64,000 nucleotides of DNA from DTU013 sp964512095 (GTDB lineage: Bacteria > Bacillota > Clostridia > Acetivibrionales > DTU013): positions 1-64,000 of the forward strand of contig CAZEIH010000014.1 in assembly GCA_964512095.1 (NCBI GenBank). Reading direction: 5' to 3'. This document shows, one piece after another, positions 28,082-37,376 of the stretch (its first letter is position 1; each line of letters begins with the position of its first letter). The position numbers and the translations under genes are program-made. Below the pieces are notes generated by a model that saw only the letters and a program-made list of their open reading frames with translations, had not been told where the DNA came from and did not search any database.

Positions 28082-29252
28082 TTGTAACTCCTTTTTTGAC
28101 TCCTAATGACGGTATAATATTGTTTAATGAAAATTTCTTTGTCATGCTAGGTAATACCCCATTCAGAATTGACAGTAGAGCATCATGGGCCTCTTTGTTT
28201 TTTTGCAAAGGCTGTGGGTTAAAAGGAAACATGTAGCAGGGCAATCCAGCCATGTTGTTTTTTATAAACCGAAAGGCTTGAAGATCACAAAAGCTGAAAA
28301 TATACTTGTTCTTTTCAGGCCTGTCCATGTTCTTTAGTATTACCTCTAGCTCTGGTAACTCCCATTCGTTAGAACCGCTCACAATAATTCTTTCATTGGC
28401 GCGCTTAAATTCAGTAACATCGCAACCATTATAAACCCCCATGTCCAGGATCATGTAATTGTAATCACATTGAAGCACATCAAGTATATCAAGTTCTTCA
28501 GAGTAAGGATAAAAATCAATTTCATTAAACTTAAACAAAGAATCATTTGCATCAGTGCCGTCATAGGCCTCTTTAATATGCCCGAAATGATTGCTTTTGT
28601 GAAGTTCAAGAACAGCAACCTTGAATTTCATTCTTCTTAAAAATCCCGCAATGGTCAAAGCAACATGTGATGTGCCAGCACGTTTCATTGTGCCGGTTAC
28701 TGCTATTACCACTGTACCTATTATTTTATCCTTCTCAATCGTTACAGTTCTTGACCTATCTGGACTCTTATCGCTGCGCTGCTCTTTAGCGCGGTCAGTT
28801 TCGTGCGGTGAAACTGTGCTAAGTTCATTTGCACTATTATCCCACTTAACAGCCTTGGAATATGTTGCCGGATTTTCTATGTGTAACTGCAGCATCTCCG
28901 CAATGTCAACATTTTCAGCATCACCGCTAGGAAAACTAACAATATCATATACGCCCATTGTTACTAACATGGAAATAAGTTCATTGCCTGGACTACAGTC
29001 AGGTGCAAGAATAATAATTCTGACAGTATCATTTTTAATTCTGTACCGCCTTATCGCCTGCGGTAACTTTCTGATATCCTCAACACAGGTAACATCAATT
29101 ATTAAAACCTTAGTCCGAACACGGTTAGCTTTTTCAATTGAACTTATAATATCAATGTCTGTGCCAATATCACGGTACAATACAACAGCGTTATCTTTAA
29201 GAGCCATAGTTATAGCATCCAGATAGCGTGGATTGGATATAATTGAATACAT
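28062..29252 (-). CDS. CpaE-like protein (receiver-like domain plus MinD-like ATPase)
   Basis: 396 residues. The first 115 have a receiver-like alternation of strands and helices (TKVLIIDVTCVEDI, VRIIILAPDCSPGNELI). A ParA/MinD-type ATPase domain follows, with the P-loop GTMKRAGTSHVALTIA near residue 185: GTSH replaces GKTT, but a lysine is kept. CYNYMILDMGVYNG gives the Walker B-like strand. The arrangement is that of CpaE, which places Tad pili at defined sites. It is the second MinD-like protein of the operon. Confidence 0.6.
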   Translation of the reverse strand: MYSIISNPRYLDAITMALKDNAVVLYRDIGTDIDIISSIEKANRVRTKVLIIDVTCVEDIRKLPQAIRRYRIKNDTVRIIILAPDCSPGNELISMLVTMGVYDIVSFPSGDAENVDIAEMLQLHIENPATYSKAVKWDNSANELSTVSPHETDRAKEQRSDKSPDRSRTVTIEKDKIIGTVVIAVTGTMKRAGTSHVALTIAGFLRRMKFKVAVLELHKSNHFGHIKEAYDGTDANDSLFKFNEIDFYPYSEELDILDVLQCDYNYMILDMGVYNGCDVTEFKRANERIIVSGSNEWELPELEVILKNMDRPEKNKYIFSFCDLQAFRFIKNNMAGLPCYMFPFNPQPLQKNKEAHDALLSILNGVLPSMTKKFSLNNIIPSLGVKKGVTNESPEA

Positions 29253-29272
29253 GGATAATCCTCCTGTGCGGC

Positions 29273-29470
29273 TTACTCCTTATCAAGGAAGTCTTGATTA
29301 ATACCAGACTTTTTAACTTTTTCTAACCTTGAATATAAAAGCATTCTTACCATGGACGATAAAGTAAGTCCAATCTCATTAGCAATAATCTGCAATTCTC
29401 TGTATTCTTCCTTCGGGATTTTTACGTTTAAATTTGCATCTTTTGCTTTAATAAAGCTGTTCTTAGTCAT
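29273..29470 (-). CDS. Small ribbon-helix-helix protein
   Basis: 65 residues: LNVKIPKEEYRELQIIANEIG and TLSSMVRMLLYSRLEKV, the strand-helix-helix of an RHH/Arc-type repressor or relaxosome accessory. It lies between the T4SS block and the pilus block, 20 bases before the CpaE-like gene, and may regulate the border between the two. Confidence 0.6.
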   Translation of the reverse strand: MTKNSFIKAKDANLNVKIPKEEYRELQIIANEIGLTLSSMVRMLLYSRLEKVKKSGINQDFLDKE

Positions 29471-29475
29471 AAAAA

Positions 29476-30057
29476 CTATTTCCCTTCTTTTACTATTTCT
29501 ATATTAATATCTTTAAGGTTCCCCTCGTCATCTTTTGTACAACTAACATAAAGCGCTGGACCATTTTCAACTAATACAGTGAAAGAAATGCCCTCATCAT
29601 CAGAAATAATGCTTTCCATGCCAAATTCACAACCATCAGTTTCTGGATCAATATTATCGTATATAAATTCTTGAATCTGTAACTGTAACTTGTCTACTTC
29701 CTTTTTCCGGAGGTAATTATACATTCCATTTTGATAACGAAAGTACATTTTTATACCTCCATTATTCAACCTATCCAGAACCTCGTCAGGCGTTAAGCCA
29801 TATTCCTCTAGCATTTTGGCACTAGGATCTTCTGTAGTATCATTTGTTGCATCTGCGGTATCTGTGGTATTTGCTGTATCTTTAGCGTCTGTAGAAATTA
29901 TCTCGTTGCTGTCTTGTTGAGGTGGCATTACTACATTTGCTATTTCGTTTGGTACAGTTGCCGGATCGTTGTTCGCATTATCCGGTATTGAAGTAAAAAC
30001 AATTATTGCTATACCTGCAATAAAAATAAGAACTAGCAGAAAAATATAAAATTTCAC
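29476..30057 (-). CDS. Membrane-anchored hypothetical protein of the T4SS operon
   Basis: 193 residues. N-terminal hydrophobic helix (FYIFLLVLIFIAGIAIIVF), a low-complexity Asp/Thr/Asn linker (residues about 25-75, with TADATNDTTED-type runs), then a small soluble domain of unknown type. It has no lipobox Cys. It follows the C39-like peptidase gene by 4 bases and is probably an extracytoplasmic component of the transfer channel. Confidence 0.5.
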   Translation of the reverse strand: MKFYIFLLVLIFIAGIAIIVFTSIPDNANNDPATVPNEIANVVMPPQQDSNEIISTDAKDTANTTDTADATNDTTEDPSAKMLEEYGLTPDEVLDRLNNGGIKMYFRYQNGMYNYLRKKEVDKLQLQIQEFIYDNIDPETDGCEFGMESIISDDEGISFTVLVENGPALYVSCTKDDEGNLKDINIEIVKEGK

Positions 30058-30061
30058 AACA

Positions 30062-31408
30062 TTAATCCTCCTTTAAACTAAAAGCCCAAAAAGGACTTCC
30101 TTCCTCCCCGCCGTTTTTACTGCTTTCTTTTAATATGGTTTTAAAATCCCACTCTTTGTTGGATCTCTTTACGCTCACCGGATCGTGCACAAGAATCTTG
30201 TTCTTTTCCTTTAGTCCATAAAGTACAATGAAATGACCGGATTTTGTAAAATTGCCTGGCCCCATGGAAACAATGACAGGTTTGCCTTCGCTAAGAGCTG
30301 CAAGTATCTTATCAGGATTCTTACGGCTAATAGCCGTAACATTTAAGTTAAACGCCGAACCACCATCAGTCATTAAACTCCAGTAGCTGCCCTGTCCCTC
30401 TGCGCGATGTCCATTATTATAAGACCAATCAGCAATAACTTTCGGGTTTATATCCGTTCTGCCTGTAAGACCTGAAATAACCATAGCTAGGGCTGTAGGG
30501 CCACAACCAGAGTATTTTATAGTTCCAGTTAGACCGTATTTTTCTGCTCCCCATCTTATATCAGTCTGGTTAAAGTATGGTAAGGCAGCGGATCCCGCTG
30601 GGTACTCTTTCAAATCACTCAAATCTACATCGTCATAGATATTGAAATTACCCTCAACGTCCATGCCTTTTATGTTTACTAATATCTGTGATGCGGCAAA
30701 CTTATCCTCTTCATTAAAATTAAGTAGACCTAACATATCTGAAAACGGCACAGTACCAACAGTAATTATAGCTCTTGTTTTAGTAACAGTACGTGTTTTT
30801 TCAACAGACCGTGTTTTCTTTACCGGAGTAGATGTTACTTTGCCAGTTTTGGGGTCGGTAATATTTTCATTAACAGTGTACTCTTCTGTTTCAGTGTACT
30901 TTTCTTCGGCCGTATAGCTCTCCGTATATGCGTTAGTAGCAAGAAAACTTTCTGCTAATTTCCTTATATCGTCTTCCTTTACCTTTGAAAAATACTGATT
31001 GTATCTTACAGCATCTATTGCCATAAGCTCTTGCCAAGTTAGAGTAAACTCATAATCTGTTCGAATGTCATCTGCTCCCGAGTATTCAACCTTTTTATCT
31101 TCTACCCACTTAACACCTTTAGCATTAGCTGCAATAGGCGCATCAAAATATTTGCCTATGAGCTTAAGCTGTTTGTCGTATTGTATAGAATTTTGAATGG
31201 AATTAGTTCCGCTAGTTATTAAGATTGATGGCAAATTAGTTAACAGGTATATAGGCATAATAAACAAAAGTGCTATTACGAGCACTACACACAAACCTAT
31301 TGCTATAACTTTTATTACCTTTTCAGGCTCAGTAAACAAGTCAACCGTAATTTTCTTCGCTACAGCTTTTGCAGCTGAAACAGCCATCGCGCCTAAAGGA
31401 CCTGCCAT
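30062..31408 (-). CDS. Membrane-bound C39-like cysteine peptidase/amidase of the T4SS
   Basis: 448 residues. One membrane helix near residues 30-60 (IAIGLCVVLVIALLFIMPIY), a charged region with a Thr/Glu/Lys-rich segment near 165-210, then a C39_2-type domain from about 280: KYSGCGPTALAMVISG (catalytic Cys), SGHFIVLYG (His), VHDPVS (Asp). The position after virB4 is that of the VirB1-like wall hydrolase in Gram-positive T4SSs. It probably opens peptidoglycan at the channel or trims a peptide; which of these is not shown. Confidence 0.75.
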   Translation of the reverse strand: MAGPLGAMAVSAAKAVAKKITVDLFTEPEKVIKVIAIGLCVVLVIALLFIMPIYLLTNLPSILITSGTNSIQNSIQYDKQLKLIGKYFDAPIAANAKGVKWVEDKKVEYSGADDIRTDYEFTLTWQELMAIDAVRYNQYFSKVKEDDIRKLAESFLATNAYTESYTAEEKYTETEEYTVNENITDPKTGKVTSTPVKKTRSVEKTRTVTKTRAIITVGTVPFSDMLGLLNFNEEDKFAASQILVNIKGMDVEGNFNIYDDVDLSDLKEYPAGSAALPYFNQTDIRWGAEKYGLTGTIKYSGCGPTALAMVISGLTGRTDINPKVIADWSYNNGHRAEGQGSYWSLMTDGGSAFNLNVTAISRKNPDKILAALSEGKPVIVSMGPGNFTKSGHFIVLYGLKEKNKILVHDPVSVKRSNKEWDFKTILKESSKNGGEEGSPFWAFSLKED

Positions 31409-31428
31409 TTAATCACCCTCAATTCAAC

Positions 31429-33264
31429 TTATTTGCCGCCACCCTTGCCGAATATCACATGCTCAAAATCGGCAATCTCAACTTTTGCATGAATTCTTTT
31501 TGAACCAGCTATAAGAAGTCCGTGACCCCTTTTTTTCTTCGCTAACAATTCCTGTTCTGCCTCCGTAAGATCCATTAGATCAGAAAGCTCTTTTAGATTT
31601 TTACCATCACATCCCATAATAAATTTAAAGCAAGGATTGTCTAGTAAAGCCTGACCAAATCTTTTAACCTCTTCGTCAAGAAAGTCTACGGCAGAATGTG
31701 TTATTACTGCTAACCCACCTGTATACTTACGTATGCGCTTGCTTACATTCCTCAAAAACTGTAAAGCCTGAGGTACATGCGGATCAACAATAAGGTATGC
31801 TTCATCAACACCAAGAAGCACTTTTTCTTCCCTGTCTTTTGCTATCTGTTGCCATGCCCATGTCAATATATTAAAGTATTGGGTTCTCTTAATGGTATCA
31901 TCAGCCTCTTGAAGATCATATGTGTCAAGTACTATGAAATCCGAATCTGCTTCAATCGTAGTATAACCATTCCACAATGATGAATCAGCGCCGATCGCAG
32001 CACTCCGTAAACGCAGTGCAAGCTTATCATACAATCTTTTCTTTTCAGCATCTAATGTACTATCATTAGCCTTATTTAACAGCAGATCATATAGATCTTT
32101 CATGATGGGGTACTTAGTATTATCAATTTTACTTGTATCGGTACTCCATGTTATGCCGAAGTTGGTGTATAGCTCTTCCAACACTTCTTCGAGAATGGCC
32201 TGATCAATATCGTCCATGTTTCTCAAATAAAGTTTGAAAAAGATGCGTAGCGTCTGAAAATGTAACGCCAATGCGCCCATACCGTGCCCTTCATCACTGA
32301 AGAGTGTGTCGCTATTATCGCCGTTCTCTTCATCTAATGGGATGTCCTTAACTTGAAGTGGATTGATTCTGCCGCCTGAACCGCCACCGCAATTAATTAT
32401 TTTGCCGCCTACATTGTTACACAAATCTCTGTACTCTCTTTCAGGATCAATAATTATAATTTTTGTTCCCTGACTGTATTCATTAAGAAATATGTGTTTT
32501 ACAGCGGTAGATTTACCTACCCCAGGCAATCCAAGTATGGTCCAGTTCGAATTTGTGCGGTCACCGCCCCTTATCCATGGGTCAATAAGGATAATGCCAC
32601 CTTCTGCATCCTTGCCAAATATATAGCCAGTGCCGTCATTTAATCCGGACGTAGAAAATACAAAACTGCCAGCTACCGTAGATGATGGCATATTACGGCT
32701 GGCAATATCTCTTATTGACTGCGGGCATATACCATAAGGTGAAACAGCATGTAGTGCCTCTTCTTGCTTGAACATAATTGTGCGGCCTTTCATTTTACTA
32801 CCGGCCAACGCACTTAATACACGTTTAGTCTTTTTTTCAAGAGAATCCTTGTCCTGGGCATAAATCATTATTGATATGTTAACGTAGAATACATTTTCCT
32901 GCTCTTGGTCTATCTTTTGCATAAGGATATTAGCATCTTTCAATTGCTGCGTAGCTCTAGAAAGCATTAACGCATTGCCGCCGTTGTTGATCTTGCTTGA
33001 CAGCTCACCAATACTTTTTGATATATTTTCAATCAACTTTGATGAATCAGTAGGCACAAGGTGTATTGAACAGGTTACACCTTCCATGTTGGCAATTCTT
33101 GATAGCCAACCTATTCTTACTCGGGACGGGAAGTTAGTAATGCAAATTACCCTTGACAGGTTATCTCCAAACCAAAAATCATTTACATGAAATTCTATAG
33201 CTGTAGGAGTTATTATATCTAAAATGTGATTGTTAACCACTCTTGGTGCTACTTTCTTTGCCAT
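31429..33264 (-). CDS. VirB4-like conjugation ATPase, C-terminal (motor) part
   Basis: 611 residues. Walker A LGLPGVGKSTAVKH near residue 235, the typical IIIDPEREYRDLC strand after it, INPLQVKD, and Walker B KVLLGVDEAYLIVD near 480. VirB4 ATPases energise Gram-positive T4SS assembly and substrate transport. The usual N-terminal domain is encoded by a separate gene just upstream (33283-33915). A GAGGAGG RBS in the 18-base gap shows that this is a real split and not a frameshift in the sequence. Confidence 0.85.
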   Translation of the reverse strand: MAKKVAPRVVNNHILDIITPTAIEFHVNDFWFGDNLSRVICITNFPSRVRIGWLSRIANMEGVTCSIHLVPTDSSKLIENISKSIGELSSKINNGGNALMLSRATQQLKDANILMQKIDQEQENVFYVNISIMIYAQDKDSLEKKTKRVLSALAGSKMKGRTIMFKQEEALHAVSPYGICPQSIRDIASRNMPSSTVAGSFVFSTSGLNDGTGYIFGKDAEGGIILIDPWIRGGDRTNSNWTILGLPGVGKSTAVKHIFLNEYSQGTKIIIIDPEREYRDLCNNVGGKIINCGGGSGGRINPLQVKDIPLDEENGDNSDTLFSDEGHGMGALALHFQTLRIFFKLYLRNMDDIDQAILEEVLEELYTNFGITWSTDTSKIDNTKYPIMKDLYDLLLNKANDSTLDAEKKRLYDKLALRLRSAAIGADSSLWNGYTTIEADSDFIVLDTYDLQEADDTIKRTQYFNILTWAWQQIAKDREEKVLLGVDEAYLIVDPHVPQALQFLRNVSKRIRKYTGGLAVITHSAVDFLDEEVKRFGQALLDNPCFKFIMGCDGKNLKELSDLMDLTEAEQELLAKKKRGHGLLIAGSKRIHAKVEIADFEHVIFGKGGGK

Positions 33265-33282
33265 AAATATGTACCTCCTCGA

Positions 33283-33915
33283 TTAATCATTAAGTACCGG
33301 CGGTATTTGCATTTCCACAATAGTACGTTCCAAACTAGCCTGAATAGGATTTGCAAACAGTGAAAACAAATCTATCAATTCATCATCCTGGCATATTGAG
33401 CAATCAAGTTCAGCAGCTGCAAATTTTGATTTAAGATCATTAAGCCTGATTATAAGATCAGTTTCGCTTTTGGGTCCCGCCGGTTTGGAAACAATAATAT
33501 AAAAACGCCTTTCGATTGTTTCTCCACTGCTCGCAGTGTTAGAAGCTACTTGTATAAAATTTTTTAAAAGTCTTCTTCTCATAAAGTCATGTTCGTTTTT
33601 TGCTTTATCCTGAAGCCATTCAAGGTAGTTGTTAAGATCTACAGGCCTGCCTATGCAAAATATCTGCAGCCCTTCATTTTCACCGTTTAGTCCTTCAGAA
33701 AGAGCATCAACTTTACGCCTTTTTTCGTTATCGGATAATAGTTCAATGTTTAAGGGCTGAACTCTCAGTGCACCAATGATATTACCATCTTTTCTATATA
33801 CAATTCCGTTTGAAATATCAATTACCGGAATCCATTGTTGAGACGTTTTGGTATTGTTTATCTGTTTAAGTTCTTCAGGCGTTTTTTTATCTACTCTTTT
33901 TTTTGAAGATAACAT
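33283..33915 (-). CDS. VirB4/TraC-like N-terminal domain encoded separately
   Basis: 210 residues. Features of the TraC/ConE N-terminal domain: WIPVIDISNGIVYRKDG, GALRVQPLNIELLS, RRFYIIVSKPAG. No P-loop. It should associate with the motor part encoded next and attach it to the membrane. It lies 3 bases after the PrgI-like gene. Confidence 0.75.
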   Translation of the reverse strand: MLSSKKRVDKKTPEELKQINNTKTSQQWIPVIDISNGIVYRKDGNIIGALRVQPLNIELLSDNEKRRKVDALSEGLNGENEGLQIFCIGRPVDLNNYLEWLQDKAKNEHDFMRRRLLKNFIQVASNTASSGETIERRFYIIVSKPAGPKSETDLIIRLNDLKSKFAAAELDCSICQDDELIDLFSLFANPIQASLERTIVEMQIPPVLND

Positions 33916-33918
33916 GAC

Positions 33919-34383
33919 TTAACCCTCCGTTCCTGATCCATACTTGTACAAATATAGCTTCTGTTTTTTCCCGAACTCTCGCATGAACGTTATGTTGTCC
34001 ATTAGGCTCATTCCAGTCGAGCGATCCCTTTTAACACAGAAATATGTTAGGCAGGTAGGCACAACAATGAATAAAAATCTAACAGGATCTGGGATGATAT
34101 TTTCACGCTTGGTCAATATGTTACCTTCTATTGTTGAATCTTTGTCGTTTTCAATTCCAAATGTTTCTTCGAGCGGTATATCCTTGAGATCATACTGAAC
34201 AGTTTTTACGAAAAGGCCAGTTATAAAGAAAAAGAGTCCACCTATAAGCAATGCGATCATGCAAGATTTAAGTTCTTTAAACCCAAATCCTTCCCAGAGT
34301 TCAAATCTGACCGTAACATTAGCTGGTATAAGATAATGAGTAACTCTAAGGTCTTGATTATGAAAATCATCCACTGATATCAC
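33919..34383 (-). CDS. PrgI/VirB3-like membrane protein
   Basis: 154 residues with IPANVTVRFELWEGFGFKEL near the start and two hydrophobic segments (CMIALLIGGLFFFITGLF and FLFIVVPTCLTYFC). PrgI-type proteins are small membrane subunits encoded before VirB4 in Gram-positive T4SSs, as here. It has an insertion of about 30 charged residues between the two helices. Confidence 0.75.
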   Translation of the reverse strand: MISVDDFHNQDLRVTHYLIPANVTVRFELWEGFGFKELKSCMIALLIGGLFFFITGLFVKTVQYDLKDIPLEETFGIENDKDSTIEGNILTKRENIIPDPVRFLFIVVPTCLTYFCVKRDRSTGMSLMDNITFMREFGKKQKLYLYKYGSGTEG

Positions 34384-34385
34384 CT

Positions 34386-34619
34386 CTAATAGTAATATTT
34401 TACAAGCGTTATAAAACCACTTATTGTAACACCTATTACGGCACCAATTAATGTATTACGAATTTTAGCATTGCAATCATTAATAATACCTTCGTCCGTG
34501 GTTAATGACTTGCGTACAGCTTGGTAGGTAACCATAGTACCGGCACCGGCAGGAATAAGGACAAGTAAGTAAGTAATCCAGTTAGTAAGATACTTTATAG
34601 CTTCCATTATTGACCTCAC
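34386..34619 (-). CDS. VirB2/TrbC-like small membrane protein b
   Basis: 77 residues with two hydrophobic helices (ITYLLVLIPAGAGTMVTY and LIGAVIGVTISGFITLV) and a short polar loop. It is clearly a paralogue of the protein encoded at 37510-37854 (matching IPAGAG/IPVGAG, YQAV/YQAL, NTLIGA). This copy has no signal peptide. VirB2-type proteins form the pilus or channel lining. Overlaps virB6 by 4 bases. Confidence 0.7.
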   Translation of the reverse strand: MRSIMEAIKYLTNWITYLLVLIPAGAGTMVTYQAVRKSLTTDEGIINDCNAKIRNTLIGAVIGVTISGFITLVKYYY

Positions 34620-35476
34620 TTCTTCATCATGATTCTCATAAAAGCAGTTGTACCAGCCTGTCTAGCGACACCACCTATGGTGTTACCAAGGCCAGTACTA
34701 TAGACAAATGACTGAATAAATTTTGGTGACTTAATTGTTACCCAAAGCCATCCAAACGCCAATAGTAATCCCTTATCAGATATTGCACTTGTCGTAAGTA
34801 AAGGAAAAACACCTGAAAGCATAAAAATTTGCACTGCTTGGGAAGTGCAAATAATAAACAACTGTCTAAACCAAGCACTCCATACGCTTCTATTATTTGC
34901 TGTTATATTTAGTGCCATTATCGGACCAAGGACTGACATTAAAGCTAATTCAGCTCCTCTTATTGTAGCCTGCAATGCAACAATAAGTATAAGGATTAAA
35001 ATAATTATACCAAATAGAACCATTATAAAACCTTGTGAACTCAATGCTAATATAAACGCTTTATCTGATAGACCAGGCGTACCAGTACTAAACGACGCTA
35101 TGTCTTGGCAAATTTTATCTCCAAAATTGAATAATGTTTTAACTATCCACTGCAGGCATGTAATGACAGCAACAGCTTGTCCAGTTCTGATTAAAAGTCC
35201 AGTTGGGTCAGCATCCGGATCACCGTTTTGATGCAAAATATATGTTTGAAAAGCTTCAGAACCAGCTTTTACAATTAACATAGCAATTGCCAAAGACTGA
35301 GCATATGTAGTAGCGCTTTTTACTAGGGGCAAATTTAGCACATCAACAGCGCCAGAGGTTATATCTTCTAAAACCGTAGCAAAAAATGAAGTTGAATCAA
35401 GAAGAAATTTGCCAAAAAATGACCCTAACATCTTATCAACTAATTGTTCTACATCCATAGTTATCCCGTTACGCAA
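34616..35476 (-). CDS. VirB6/TrbL-like polytopic channel protein
   Basis: 286 residues with about six hydrophobic segments (for example LAIAMLIVKAG, MVLFGIIILILILIVAL, LLLAFGWLWVTIK). This is the shape of TrbL/VirB6 proteins, which form the inner-membrane channel. The longest frame uses TTG at 35476, but the ATG at 35458 (MDVEQLVDKML) is more likely. The IS607 element ends only about 20-40 bases upstream, so the native leader of this gene has been replaced by IS sequence. Confidence 0.72.
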   Translation of the reverse strand: MRNGITMDVEQLVDKMLGSFFGKFLLDSTSFFATVLEDITSGAVDVLNLPLVKSATTYAQSLAIAMLIVKAGSEAFQTYILHQNGDPDADPTGLLIRTGQAVAVITCLQWIVKTLFNFGDKICQDIASFSTGTPGLSDKAFILALSSQGFIMVLFGIIILILILIVALQATIRGAELALMSVLGPIMALNITANNRSVWSAWFRQLFIICTSQAVQIFMLSGVFPLLTTSAISDKGLLLAFGWLWVTIKSPKFIQSFVYSTGLGNTIGGVARQAGTTAFMRIMMKK

Positions 35477-35477
35477 A

Positions 35478-35640
35478 ACTTATAAAACTCTGTAAAAACA
35501 TTGAAAAAGTTTTAGTTTGCTTCCTCATTCAACGTGTCCGACCTCGGCTAGCCTAATATCGTTTGATGTAACACTCCAGAGGCTTAAATTCCCGTGTAAC
35601 TCACGGTACACAGCATCATAATTCGTTTTAGTGCCTTATG
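35478..35640 (-). ncRNA. Probable omega RNA (reRNA) of the IS607 TnpB
   Basis: The stretch between the tnpB stop and the element end is non-coding and has hairpin potential (for example CCGTGTAACTCACGG near 35594-35608). TnpB proteins use a guide RNA made from the 3' end of tnpB and the element end, with the guide read from flanking DNA. Here the flank is the start of virB6. Inferred from position; the 5' border inside tnpB is not defined. Confidence 0.5.
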
Positions 35641-36763
35641 ATACTTTATATCTTGATAAATTTATACTCGCATTTTTATCCCTGTCTATTACCGCTCCGC
35701 AACATTCACATTCAAAAACTCTTTCAGATAATGACAGTTTGGTTTTAACATGTCCACATTCTGAACAAGTCTTTGAAGATGGATACCACTTATCGGCTTC
35801 TATAAATTCAGTCCCTTGTCTTTCACATTTGTACTGCACCATCAGCTTGAATTCATATAGACCTTGTTGTGCAATAGCTTTAGATAAATGCTTGTTTTTC
35901 ATCATACCCTTAACATTCAGACTTTCCATAACTATCCTTGATGGTTTGGTTTTCACAATCTCAGTAGTTACTTTGTGCCTGTTGTCAGTTCTGATATTAT
36001 CAAGACGTTTGTGTAACTTTCTAATGTTTTTTTCCAGTTTTATAATGTTGCCTGTTTTTACGTAACTCCTCCCTTCTTTGTTTTTCTCGTATTTGTTTGA
36101 TACTTTGCGTTGCAACCTACGCAGTTTCTTTTCTAGTTTTTTTACCTTTTCGGTTTTACTAATGTTTTTGTAGGGCTTTTCAATATTAGAACAGATTGCC
36201 AAATCTTTAATGCCAACATCTATCCCTATGCTTTCGCCTGTCAATTTAACAGGCTCTTCCGCTACCTCCACGCCTACCGATACATACCAATGTACTCCGT
36301 CAAACTTGACTCTTGGGTTAGTGTATTTTGAATCTTCGGGTATCCTGTTCGTTTCGGAAAGAGTAATCCACCCTATCTTTTCTAGCCTTACTTTTCCATC
36401 TTTAAAATTAATCTTTTCTGTGTCCTGATAAAACTTTGGTGGACTTTTCTTCCTGCTCTTGAATTTAGGCTTATCTGCAAGCTTTCTGAAAAACTTATGG
36501 TAAGCATCACAGGCATCTTTTATGGCTTGCTTAGTTATGTTGTTGCTGTAATCATTGAGCCATTTCAATTCTTCTGTCTGCTTTAAGAGTGTTAATTCTT
36601 TTCGTAAATCAAAATTGGAAATAAACTTTCCACCATTGTTATAGTTCTCTTCCTGCTTGGCAAGTGTCCAATTATATGCCCATCTTGCCACTCCTGCACT
36701 TTGAAATAGCTTGGTCATTTGCTCATTATTAGGCTCAAGCCTAACTTTCAGGGATGTTATCAT
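35636..36763 (-). CDS. tnpB: TnpB RNA-guided nuclease of an IS607-type element
   Basis: 375 residues. RuvC-like residues are in place: GIDVGIKDLAICS near 190 (Asp), SRIVMESLNVKGMM near 280 (Glu), AVIDRDKNASINL near 360 (Asp). The zinc ribbon CSECGHVKTKLS with ECECCG is complete. The N-terminal helix-turn-helix-like region KVRLEPNNEQMTKLF is typical. It is intact, so probably able to cut DNA beside its target-adjacent motif. Overlaps tnpA by 23 bases. Confidence 0.88.
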   Translation of the reverse strand: MITSLKVRLEPNNEQMTKLFQSAGVARWAYNWTLAKQEENYNNGGKFISNFDLRKELTLLKQTEELKWLNDYSNNITKQAIKDACDAYHKFFRKLADKPKFKSRKKSPPKFYQDTEKINFKDGKVRLEKIGWITLSETNRIPEDSKYTNPRVKFDGVHWYVSVGVEVAEEPVKLTGESIGIDVGIKDLAICSNIEKPYKNISKTEKVKKLEKKLRRLQRKVSNKYEKNKEGRSYVKTGNIIKLEKNIRKLHKRLDNIRTDNRHKVTTEIVKTKPSRIVMESLNVKGMMKNKHLSKAIAQQGLYEFKLMVQYKCERQGTEFIEADKWYPSSKTCSECGHVKTKLSLSERVFECECCGAVIDRDKNASINLSRYKVS

Positions 36764-37376
36764 CTTCTAACAGCTCCTTTATCATCTTTTTGGCTTTATT
36801 AGCTCTCCTGCCTTGCAATTTGCAACTAAATACAGTTACAATCTGAACCAGATCTTCAACAAGTTCCTGTTCTTCGGTTTTTTCCGTGTTGTCAATAATC
36901 TCTATTGTTGTTCCATATTTAGTACATAGGTTTTCTATAAGTTCATATCCAAATCTTAGCAACCTATCCTTATATAAAACAACTATCCTTTCAACCTCGG
37001 AAGCAATAATCATGTCGATTAGCTGATTCAGTCCTTTTTTATTGTAGTTTATACCACTGCCTATGTCTGTAACAACCTCAAAAGAATACCCTTTAGCTAT
37101 CATATATGATCTTACATTCTCAACTTGTCTTTCCAGGTCATCCTTTTGCTTATTACTTGACACCCTGCAATAACCTACAACTTTTCGCTTGGCTGGATTT
37201 TCTCCTTTTAGCCCTAAATAATATTGAAGTTGCTGTTGTGAGTAATACCTGTAGCCACTATTTCCTGTATGGCTTGGTTTTAGTTTCCCAGTTTTATCCC
37301 AGTTTCTAAGGGTTTGCCGGGTTACTCCTATTAACTCAGCAAAATCTCCGATTGAATAATATTTCATATAAAACAC
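36741..37376 (-). CDS. tnpA: IS607-family serine recombinase
   Basis: 211 residues. An N-terminal MerR-like helix-turn-helix (YYSIGDFAELIGVTRQTLRN) is followed by a resolvase catalytic domain beginning VVGYCRVSSNKQKDDLERQ, with the active serine, and ending in the regulatory helix region VEDLVQIVTVFSCKLQGRR. This domain order, with the DNA-binding part first, is characteristic of IS607 transposases. Apparently intact. Confidence 0.9.
   Translation of the reverse strand: MFYMKYYSIGDFAELIGVTRQTLRNWDKTGKLKPSHTGNSGYRYYSQQQLQYYLGLKGENPAKRKVVGYCRVSSNKQKDDLERQVENVRSYMIAKGYSFEVVTDIGSGINYNKKGLNQLIDMIIASEVERIVVLYKDRLLRFGYELIENLCTKYGTTIEIIDNTEKTEEQELVEDLVQIVTVFSCKLQGRRANKAKKMIKELLEDDNIPES

Noticed and set aside
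33265..33282. Frameshift or sequencing error splitting virB4
   Set aside because: The upstream gene ends cleanly and a GAGGAGG RBS precedes the second start, so the split looks real.
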